A DNA stretch of 64,000 bases from assembly GCA_964036155.1 (NCBI GenBank), contig OZ038422.1, positions 4,611,201 through 4,675,200 on the forward strand, in the 5' to 3' direction. The DNA is from Diploscapter coronatus. Lineage: Eukaryota > Nematoda > Chromadorea > Rhabditida > Rhabditidae. The stretch's first letter is position 1, and every line of letters starts with the position of its first letter. Positions 49,101-61,100 of this stretch are shown here, piece after piece. The notes beneath the pieces were generated by a model. The model was not told the origin of the DNA and did no database searches. It saw only the letters and a program-made list of their open reading frames with translations. The translations under genes and the position numbers were made by a program.

Positions 49101-52100
49101 GTGATGAAGGACGAAGTGCTGCAGAAGTGGCTCGAGAAACACAACACTAGCGAGTTCACTTTCAAGGAGGTACTAATTGTTTTTTTTTATTCTTTTACAG
49201 CTTATCAAGATCACAGATCTGACCTCTGAAATATCTTTTTGGAACATACCATAATCTAACTTTTTCCAAATTCTTTACAAAAATGATCATATCTGACTAA
49301 TAAGAAGAATGATTTGTCAGTCGATAAAAATCAATATTTTATTTCAATTTTCAGGCATCTGAGAATTTCACGCGTTCGTGCGCGGCGTGGTGCGTGATCA
49401 CGTACGTGTTGGGAATAGGGGACAGGCACAACGACAACATTTTGGTGACCACGAAAGGACACGTCTTCCACATCGACTTCGGCAAGTACATGGGCGACTG
49501 GCAGATGGCTGCGGGATTCAGAAGGTACGCTCATTTTTATTTTATTTTGTTATTTTTTCTTAAATTTTATGGAAATATTCACATAGCAAACTATATATTT
49601 TTTCATTTTATTTATTATTGCGCAATATTTCTTAAAAAACGTAGAATAATTTTATTCAAATATCCCTTATGATAGTACACAAGTATCAAATTTGAACAAA
49701 TCTAAAAGTAGTTCTACGGAATAATTATAACTCGTCAATGACTCTTTGAGCGCGTCTTTCAACTCTTTCCAAGCCGCTTTTCCTTTTGCCTGACTTCTCC
49801 CTTGTAAATTTCAAAGAAACATTATTTCATACTCAGAGTTGCTCAAAATCCTTCTCCAGTGCATCCATTTCAAAATTTTCATAGATTTTATTCCAGAGTT
49901 GCTTTGCCGCAGAACTTCCCTAAATCCTTATTTTTAAAACATAATTTGGCAAATTTACTTTAACCGGCGACTTTGATAATTCTCCTCCATTGATATTTTC
50001 TTGCATTTGCTTCAGAAGCACATCAACTGTATCAATTTAAGTTTCTAAAGAGAATTTGAGTTTTACAATGGAATAGAAAGACTAAAATATTACCTGCTTT
50101 ACTAATCGTCGGTGACAAAATTGAAATTAGTGGAAAATCCGATGAAACCGATGGCAATTTAGCCATTCTAAAAGTGCAAGAGAACAGAATTGACTTTGAA
50201 AGCTTCAAATGAAAAATAATCGCAAAATCAGATCGAAAAAATGAAATGGCAAATGCATTAACAGTTGAAAAATACAAAGATTTACTGACTATGAAGAAAT
50301 AATGATTTGCAAGGTAACATAGGTTTTTCATTACGAAATAAGCTAATACACCGTTCATATTTTGTAACATTAGGTATCATTCATCTTGCTGTTCGAGGAT
50401 CACAATAGAAATATATTATAATGAAAAAAACAATAAAATCATTTATTAAAATTTCTACAGGGTGCGGACAAATTATGGAGGCACTTGCTAAAACGTCTAT
50501 TTTTCGCGAAGCGCGCAGAGTTTACACGTTATTTTTATTTTTTCGTCATTATCTTGTATTTCGTGATCATTTTCATATATTATTTACCACTAATAAAATT
50601 TTTATTCAGAATGGTAGCCCCGAGTTCAAAGCGATCCACTATCATCACATTGCATCAGGCTGGGCATCAAACGAAAGACATCGTCAAACTGCTGAAAATC
50701 AGTCGAAAGACGGTCCAGAAGGCTGTAAAACGGTTCAAGGAGACTGGATCTACTGCTGACCGTCCAGGAAGAGGCAAAAAAAGAGTGTGAGGACGGAACA
50801 GAACAAGAAAAAACTTCGCGAGATGATTCGACGAAATCCCCGAAGATCCATGCGAAAAATGGCCAAAAAATTGGAAATCGATGAAAAATCGGTCAGAACC
50901 ATCATCAGGAAGGACTTGGGGCTCAACTCTTACAGAATCCAAAAAGTCCACGAACTTACGGACAAAATGATGTCAAACAGACTTGAAAGATGTCGACAGC
51001 TTCGCGAGAGGTTTTCTTCGGCACGCTACAAAGCGATAATTTTCTCGGATGAGAAAATATTCACAATCGAGCCTTTCACGAATCGTCAAAATGATCGCAT
51101 CCTGTCCCCAAACATCTCCTCTGCTAATTCTAATGGCAGATTGGCCGGAAGACGTGCTCATCCTCAGTCAGTCATGGTTTGGGCGGCTGCCGCCTATGAT
51201 GGAAAACCCCCCCTCGTGTTCGTCCCCCAGAACGCCAAGATCAACACCGAAACCTACCAAAATCTTATTTTAAAGAAAGCCCTTATTCCGTGGACCAAAG
51301 CCCATCTCAAATCCCGTCCCTTCTGCTTTCAGCAGGATTCGGCTCCTTCCCACAAGTCAAAATCTACCCAATCCTTCTGCAAAACTCACTTCCCAGATTT
51401 CATCTCCACTTCCGAATGGCCCTCCAACAGCCCTGATTTGAACCCATTGGATTATTCCATTTGGTCATACCTCGAGACCAAGGCCTGCTCTACTCCCCAC
51501 AAAAGTCTCGATTCCTTGAAGGCTTCCCTCATCAAAGCATGGAACGAAATGCCCGCCGACTACTTGCGTGCCGTCATCGATGCCTTCCCCAAGCGACTCA
51601 AGGCCTGTATCAACGCTAAAGGCGGCCATTTCGAAAACTCTTAGTTGTTTTTTTATCGTTATGTTATCAATAAATTATTTTTAAAATTTGAACTCGATTA
51701 CTTCAATATTTCGGGTTAAATCCCAATTTATCGGTGCCTCCATAATTTGTCCGCACCCTGTAAACTCGGACAAATTGTCCCATTTTTTATCCTGAATTTT
51801 TAAATACTTTTCTTTTGGTACTTCTTTCATCGAGTCTATTTGGATCACTAGCCATATATTCCTCCAATGCTGTTAGCCGGTTTTCAAAAGTGGACACTCT
51901 TTGTTCAATGTTTTGCAGTTGAACATCACCTAATTGTGGCAATTCACATATCGACTTTTATTTATTGTTTCACTCACGTTGTTCTACTTTCTTCCTGTAA
52001 GACTTGCAATAATAGAGGAATATTAAAATCGTGGAAGTTGAATAGAATTTCTTATGAGCCTGAAGATGGCCTAGTACGATTTCACCCAGATATGCCCAAA

Positions 52101-55100
52101 AGTCATCTATCTCTTTACAACTCTCAATTATTTCTACTTTTCATTCATTATTGACGTACTCAACCTTACTAATTCGCCGCTGATCTTATAGCTTTTGAAA
52201 AATCGAGTAAAGCAATAACACGGGTTTATTGTAATCGGAATAAATGGAATATCCGTTAATGGGCGAGTTACTATATGATAAGGTAAATGAACCAATCCTC
52301 CAATAATAAGTGTAATTCCATTATTTATTTAGAATATATCAAAAATCAATAGCAATGAATGGAAAACAGTAGAAAAATCGCAAGCAATGATAAGCGATAA
52401 GAGAATTACCAACTGAAATGTCGCTCACCATTCCTTACAAAAATACAAGCATGACATTTTTTGGAATTTTAAGAATGATATGATAACTCACTATTTATAT
52501 TGAACTTGTAAGTCATTGTTAAAAAAATATTAAAATCGATCAAATAAAAATTAAAAAAAGATTTATTGCTAATATAATTAGTTGACTCATATATTCAAAA
52601 AGAAATGAATTTACTTTCGAAATTTAGCTATGAATTGACTTAATTTAGTCAGAGGATACTCATTTGTGAGAATCAAATTTTGAGGAAAAGATAATGAGTT
52701 TTTTGTCAAAATAGTAGTTTTTCACTATGTAATAGGCTAATATTGCTTATCTTTTGTGACAATAAGTTGTACTCATCTATAGTTCGTTGATCATAAAAAT
52801 GATACTCCCCATTGTCCTCGAGATTAGTCTTTCATATGTACCCTGCGTCTATAACCTGCGAGACGCACGCATCGAGACTAGAGGGAAATAAGAGGGAGCA
52901 GAGAGCAAAAACGAGCAGGTACATAGTTAAAGCTCACGGGCGCCCCCTTCCCTCTTCCTTTGCAAGGATTCATCTCAGACAATGGAGAGTAATTTAACGC
53001 TACCACTACTTTATGCACTTTGGTAGTTCATCAGGCGGCATAATGCTAGATTTAAGGCATTGAATGTAAAAGACATATCCTTTCCTGGGATTCTCCATAC
53101 ATTAGCCGCACAAACGTCATTGACTATGTTTTCTGAAAGTCAGCAAAATTATCCTACTGTAGCTATTATTTGTAGAGGATTAGCATAACGGAAGAATTTC
53201 TATTAGATTAGCTTCAAAGGAAGAACTATTCTGATTCATTCTAATTCGATCGTCAAAAACATGTATTATTGAAAGAATTGAAACGTTAGCTTTGATGTAA
53301 CAAGTCAGGGGAAAACTAACGCGTTATCAATTTCTTCAAGCCTTCGGGGTATTGATCTACATTTCCGTAGCTGTCAACATCCAAATTTTCTGGCTTCGGC
53401 AATTGGATATTCCTGAAAATTCAGATAATCTTTAGGATACTGTTTTCATCAGCGTTATAGATTTTCGTAAGTATTTGTCAACGTGCAAAAGATTAGATTT
53501 AACGTCCTCGTGTAATTTATAAAAATTGAGAAAACGTTAATTAGAAGTTCTGTGCATGGCCAAGTAAAATATTAAATTTGTATGATTATAAAAAGGGTAA
53601 GAGTTAGAAATTATGCCAATTTTTACCTAGGCCTGCCTCCACTATGTCTTCTATTCCTGTTTAATGGGTAGGCGTTACTATTTGACGCTAGGACGTCGTT
53701 ATTTCCATCGTAACTACTCTGCCTAACTTGATTCAGCAAATCTTCAGATTTCAAGGCTTCGAACTGAAAATATAGACTTTATTCGCATTATTTTAATTCA
53801 AAGTATTTCATCTAAATTTGATTTTATAATCATCATCATTTGAAATATTACAAATTTTCAATTTTTCACTATGAATTCTTTAATAGTTCAATGGTTATAT
53901 TAGTTTTTCATTCTTAATTTTGTCTTAGGTTTCATTCGGTTTAAAGAAAAGATGATGAAAACACTCATTAGGCCATTAGTGAACTCACTTTTTAAACCTG
54001 ACAAAAAGGGAACTGAGGAAACTCAGTGGACCCTTGTCGCTCGGTCAAGCGTTCGTTAAATGATCATTTTGAAAATGCAAGGAAAATGAGTTTGCGAATT
54101 TTTACAAAAATCCATTCTGCAAAAGTTCAACGCACTACCATTGCACTATCAAACCTGCTGAACAGCCCATTCACCCCTCACTATAAACTGCACTTTAAGT
54201 AATCCTAGTTCTATCATATGTTTTGTTCAAGGAACATCTGGCTTTCGTCCGGAACGTTCTAAAGAAACGAAAACATTCCGGCCAGTTTTCAGTCTCTATA
54301 TTCTACGCGAAATAATTATTTTTCTTAGAAATCGCTCATTTTTGCGTGAAATTAATACGCTAAAAATATCAGGTTATCCTAAAATAAACTCATTTCTAAA
54401 GATAGTATTGTAGCTAAAAACGCAGCGTTTCATCTGATCAAAAAATCGTATATGAATAGAAACCTCACAAAATTACGTATAGTCGCGATTTTGACCCTGT
54501 AAATCCTCTGACGTGCTTGTTTAACCCTGCCTAATCTAGGGATAATCTGATTTTTTTAATCTTTTCCTTATTCTGTCGATTCCCGCTGCAGACCCCCGGT
54601 GTTGAGAATAATGGGGGCTTTTTAAATAACGAATTTAGAATTCTACGGGATATCTTTTAACTGCGAAATTTTAGGGATATTCTTGAGAATCGAGTGAGAT
54701 TTAAAAATTTGAAGAACTTAACCCCCTACGTGTGTCAAAAGGTGTCACATAAGCCGACTACAAAATTTGTTGCCCTAAACGGGCAAAAACCACACTGATA
54801 ACAATTTACATATTTTGTCGTAACCAACTAACATGAACGTGCTCTACAATTTTAAGAATTTCAAAAAGATTTTTTCGGACACCTAATTCATAAAATTTTT
54901 GCACGATTCTCGAGAATTTGACAAATTTCTAAATTTTCAAAAAGCAACAAGAATTTGGAGGGCTAACATTAAAAAACAAGAAGTGATTTTTTAATTTTTT
55001 AAATCCAATAACTCTACCTCTGATTTCTCCTGTTTCTCGACTATTCTGGCGTTGATTTGCGAGAAAATGACAAATAGGAGTAGGCTTAGGATCGACGCCT

Positions 55101-58100
55101 AAATTTTAAATAATTTTTAAAGTCATTTTAATTGTGTATACTTTTGTTGGAGTAAATCGCATTGGTGAGTAGAAAATCTCGAACCAGCTAGTGATGATTG
55201 TGATCTTCGAAACCAGAGACGTTACGGAGTCCGATTAGCGACTTGTCTCGATGAGCAACAAAGTATTCGAATCCCAGATAGGGTGATTCTGAAAACATTA
55301 AACCTTAATAAAAATCAATACAGCTAAATAGAGCACGCGAAAAGACGACAAATTGAATAGAAAACTCGATATGAAAATGATTGAGAAAAGAACGCTATGG
55401 AGGTTTGAAGTTACAATAAAAATCACGATATCGCTGCAGAGAAAATTACGTAAAATCGAATATAAGAAAGTATGTATCAGAGCGAGATTTTAATTGAAAT
55501 TTCGGCAAAACATAATTCCGAAAATCTCATAATCACTTTATATAGTTAGGGTAAGCTATCTAAATGAGTAATAGATTTTAAAGCAAAGATTAAATGTTAT
55601 TCAGGAAACATTGGAGTTTGAAGAATGTTTATAGATAACATAACGAATTTTGATTTTTAAATTTATGAATGTTTTGCGCATTCGTCAAAATACCGCAAAA
55701 ACAAGCAGGAACGACTTGTGTAGTTCGAGAAATTTAAATGCAAGCGCGCTACAAATCAAACCAGAGTGAAGGATTAGATAATAAACGGATATTTTCTAGA
55801 ACTATTTGAAAACTTCAAGCCATTCGAAATAGCGAGGGATGGTAGGGAAAATGATTCTTTTCTTACACTATTTCGCATGGTTTGGGGGCCAGAGTTTTCC
55901 AGGTTGCCTATTTATAGTGGGAGATTGTAAATTTAAATTTGAAGCTAATGAAGTCCGAATTTAAAGTTAAATTGTGCGGTTTCAAAATTCAATTTTAGAA
56001 GTTACTATATTTAAATGACACGCGACTGAATGATTAAATATTTCGAAGTATTCCCTTGTTCAAAACGATCAAAATACGCATGCATATGGACGAATCAAAT
56101 TATACATTTCAGTACACTTACGAGCTGATCTGAGAAGACCCTTAAAATCGCGAAAATAGCATGGGAAGCATTGAAAGACGGTAGAGTAGGCGACGTTAGC
56201 TCTATAAAAATTAATGTCACTTGGAACGCTCCATTTATAACTTAGGCCATAAAAATCATACTCATACGTTAGAAGGTCATCCAGCTTGGAGAACTATCCA
56301 GATAAAGTTATACACGCTTGAGGTAGAAAAAAGTTCATGCGCGCTTCATTAAGAAAAAGCAAACGTCTGACAAAAAGCGCGAGGGTTCGGAAAAACATGA
56401 ACAACTCGGAGTTAGGGTAGCGAGCGTTAAATATATCAAGTTAACGCGAAAGCGTGATATCCCGAATTTTGGAACTTGGAAATAAAAATGAACTTGGCAA
56501 AATTAAACCTTAAAGAACTCATTAAAAAGTCATGAAAATATTCTAATTTTTAGAAGGCTCAAATAAGAATATTGACGAAAGCTACGTCTTAGGGTGATCA
56601 CACGAAAGAAAGAGGCCCTGAAACATATCAGATTTACCAAAAATACCCCTAAAAGATGGGTCCCCGAGCTAATGAGAGAGTAAAAATAGTAGAAGATAAA
56701 ATGGGGGAAGGTAAAGTGCTAAAAAATACCTGGAAAGGCCGAGCCGAGTCGCGTTTAGACCAAAATAGATAAGGTAAAAAAAGAAGGAGTTAGGGGAGGG
56801 GGGAACAATGCAATACAAATAACACTCTTACCACTCATTAGTTTAGCGACAATGCGACATCGTAGTGAAATGGAGTTGGGGTTTTTTTTTTTATTTTAAA
56901 GTTAAAAAGGGGATTTAGAAAAGTTCGAAGTTTAACATGGAATTAAAAAGAAAGCTGTGAAAAGTAACTATTTTCGGTGGCGAAATTTTGAAAACTAAAA
57001 AGCATTTAATAAAAGAAAAGTTTTATGATGAAGCGCTAAAATTGTTACTCTGCATTTCTAAAAATCGTCCTGCGTGTTATTCGCGAAATGGCATAACTTA
57101 TTATCTCACTTCTCTTGTTCCTACGATATTTCTAACCGAATCGCGTATGTCCTCATTTAGTCGAAATAATGACCGCTGTTATTGCTCATGGAATTTGCTA
57201 TTTTTTTCAGAGTTAAACGAAACGCGACATATTTGCTTAAGTTACTTGAAAAATGAAATATGAGATAATACGTTGTAAAGGTTACGCCCTTTTGAATAGT
57301 CATTATGTTGAATGAACTATGAAAAAATCTTGGGGGCACATTTAATAGCTGGTATTTATAATATCAAAAGATGATGAGTTTTAAATTTATAATATAAAAT
57401 AAGATAAGATATGCAATTTTGATGTCTTGTACCTTTAAAGATGATTTTTGTACCATTCAAGAATACTTGTCTGAAAATTTTCATAGATCAAAATATACGA
57501 GTTCTCCTATTCAAGATAATGCCTGTCTGACGTTGAGATTTCGTATACTACTATTCAAATTTTAATCTATCTCAATTTTCAGAGAATAAAAGCCGAGAAT
57601 AGTCTTATTCTCGCGTCAAAGTTCGATGAAATCTGAAAAACGACGAAATTTGTTTAAATCTCGATATGGTAAAGTATAGAATAAAAGTGAGTCGGAGATT
57701 ATGACACAGAAAATTTGATGTAAAAAACTATTCTATTTCTGAATGACAGTTTAATTTGACGACTTTTAAATAGACGAGGTGAGAAACGTAAAATTGACCA
57801 TTGTATATCTCAAATTAGCTCAATGAAATGCAAATTGAGCGTTGGCCAAATTGAATAAACACAAATTTGAGGTAATATCACTAAATTAGAGAAAAAAAAC
57901 ACAAAACACATCTTTTTATGGTTTGAAATTAATTGAGCTTTAATTAGCTTCAAATTAACTCGATAAACTTCAAAATAACTTCAATCGACCTCAAATGGAT
58001 CTATTTTTAAATAGCCTGTGTGGTCCAACCTTAGGACTAATCTAATAAAAGTCGGAGAAGTCTTGTCAGAGGTTATTTTTGCGCCTCGTCATAAGATGAG

Positions 58101-61100
58101 CAAATATTAGCAGCAATAACATAGCAAACGAAATTTCATCAAGCGTGCATCAAATTCACGCCGAATCAGCTGAGTTTAATGAATAAAAGAAACCCCCTCA
58201 ATTCAAATTCGGGAAATCTCTAAATTGCATCACAATGAAAGGAGAAATAGTGCATATGGGAAAGAAAGTGAAGAATTACGTCTCACTATGCAATTTTTCA
58301 ATAAAATAGTGTTTTCTATGTGATGCACTTTCAAGATGACTGTTTAGTGAATGAATTTAGACATCAAAACGACAGCAAAATAACCCCGAACATAGATTCT
58401 CTTCCCTTCTCTCATTTGCCAAATGCAGCGTTTTCTTGCTGGATTATGAAACGATTAATAAAATTTTCACATCCGTTTTGTTCAGTCCCTTACAAAAACT
58501 TCCACCCTTTTATGGGTCACGTTACTATGAAATCAGAGACCTGAGTAAAGGATGATGTCAAGAACGATTGATCCAAGGCAATAAAATTTATGGGAAAAAT
58601 ATGATCATTTCCTTAAACATCTGTAATATATAATCGTATTATTGGTTACTACGCGCTTTTTAGGAACTTTTTCAAATGATTATAAAAGTTAACGTCACTA
58701 GAGGTGCAGAAATCGGAACCAAAATATGGCGATTTTTTACAATCAAGAGAAGTAAACAAAAAGTAGGTGAGGTAATAAATATGAAAATTTCCCCGTCTTA
58801 TCACATTAAATTACTAATAAAGGAACTACGCATTCGAGGAATTGTTGATTATGAAAAGAGGCGGAGCTTGGTTTTCGAAGAAGCGACAAAATATAGTGAT
58901 CAAAGTTGAAAGTTTAATCTTTCTGGTAATAAAATACAATCTGCAGAAAAAACACGCTCATTAAGGCTGCGTATATTATGTAAACATACAGATGTTTTCC
59001 GTCATTTTTAAATTGAATGCGTGCAATGAAAATGGATTAATTAAATAATGAACGCAGGCGGATTTTAGATAACATGAAATAAGAGTATCATGAAACTTAA
59101 ATCCACTAAATTTCGAAGACTTAAATGACTTAAATAATCGTATCAAATAGACTATGATGATAGCACGATGTTGGTGTCGTTTTTGACGAATTTCGGAACC
59201 AACTCAAAATACGTCCGAAGCAAAAATTACTAAGTAATTATATGACCGAACCTGGATCGTCTCAAAACAGGCGTATGTTTAAAAATTATTATGCCGACTT
59301 TTACGACTACCCTCTCCATCATACAAAGAAACATTGCCTTTTCTGACCTAAAATAGCAAATATTCTAAAATACCTCAACGATAATGTTCATACGTGCAAA
59401 AATGATGATCATATCCGCAAAAACAGTCTGGAACATGACATATTTTACGTCTCAGGTCATCAGGGCCAGTTTTTTCTGACTAATAATTTCGATAAATTTC
59501 GGGCAGCGAGTAAATAAGCATTTGACGCAAGACTTAAACATTACCCGTGTTTATGATATTTGATTTTTAGTCAAACTATAGAAATTAGACTCCGCAAATG
59601 TCCGATCACAAAATGGGCAGAAAAGAAACTGAAATTTACTATAGACGCTCGTACAATAATGCAATCCCAAAATACTAATCTCAAGCAAATTCGAGAAAAA
59701 ATCAGACATTCTAAATTTTCAACAAAAGTGCACCAAAATCCGTGAGCTGTGAATCATATTTTCGGAAATAAAATAGGAGAATTCTCTCCACAACTATATT
59801 ATTATTATTATTATTATGTTCAGAAATTCATGAATGATAAATGATAAGATCGCAAGTCTCCATTATCAAGATCCTTATCAGCTGCCTCTTTCTGGGAAGA
59901 GCTTAATTTTTGAGGATTAAGCTCTAGTGTTTGAGTATTATTTGAATGGTATTATTCCATGTGTTCCACTTAAACTCTTTCATTCATAATATTGAAATCT
60001 TCAAAAACCCCAATTTTCAAAAAAAAAAAAAAAAAAAAAAAGCATTTAAATTCTTCGAAGAAAAATACTGTAAATCTTTAAATCTGTTTGCAAATTTGCA
60101 GTGCGTTTTTCAGTCAAATACGCCTTTTTCAAACATTGTTTTTGTCGAAATACAAATTGACTAACATCCATAAGAATTGGCTGCAAATTTCGACAAAATT
60201 TTGAGCGCTTACGAAAAACGTGAGCGAGTTTTAACAACGCGACTAATACCGAGAATTTTGAACAGTTGAACGGATTGCCAAAATTCGCACCAGTCATTTC
60301 CGGCTTTCTTGAAACCACACAGGGAAATTCATCGTAGTAAATAGAATTGGACTATTTAGTGCGTAGAATTCCCCTCCCCATGCCAAGTAGGGATTAAAAG
60401 TACGACGAAAATGGCCTACCGGTTGCAATTTTTCCTGCGAAATCGCATGGTTAAAGGAAATTTGAAAGAAAAAGTTGTCGAAGCGATGAAAACTCCCGCC
60501 TTGTTTACAAAGAGTCAAGGAAATTGGCAAGTGTCTACGATTTTTTGTCTCATCTCTCAAGGTGGGTACGCGACGTCGCTGTCTGCGTTGTTTCTTCATT
60601 CTCCAACTTAGAGAGAGACAATAAAGCTCGAATCTATTCCGTACAAGAAAAGATAGGAGAATTATCAGTCTATGCATCGAATTCTACTTGAAAACATATG
60701 ATAACAGGAAGCGATATGAGGGTGTTTAGCTAATTATTCGAGTTATAAAACTCGGATTGGAAAAGCGCATTTCCGGTTTGTGCAAATTGGTTCAAAGTAC
60801 ACATTTTCTTCGAGAAAAATGCAATACAATGAGCTGACAAAATAATGATATTTTACATGAGATCTGCAGAAAAAGGCGAATTATTCAGTCTGTTAACCAT
60901 GCTTCGAGAGCGTATTTTTCGGAGGGTTTTTCGCAAACTTTGAACCGTTTTCTTTGAACAGAGAAATGGTCCAGGGGAGGCAGAGTTAAATTGACCCCTT
61001 TGCGCGAAGGGAAAATTGGTGACATTTGACTTGTTTTCATCTGTTCGTGCCCACAAATGTTCAGCAGGTATGATGAAATGCCTGAACATTAGTCGGTGAA

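Noticed and set aside
54247..54285. CCGGAACGTT / AACATTCCGG hairpin as a miRNA precursor
   Set aside because: The stem is only about 11 bp with a mismatch, too short for a miRNA hairpin.
58676..58909. 77-codon plus ORF in the giant intron as a nested gene
   Set aside because: No signal peptide, domain or splice partner; length is within chance for this AT-rich DNA.
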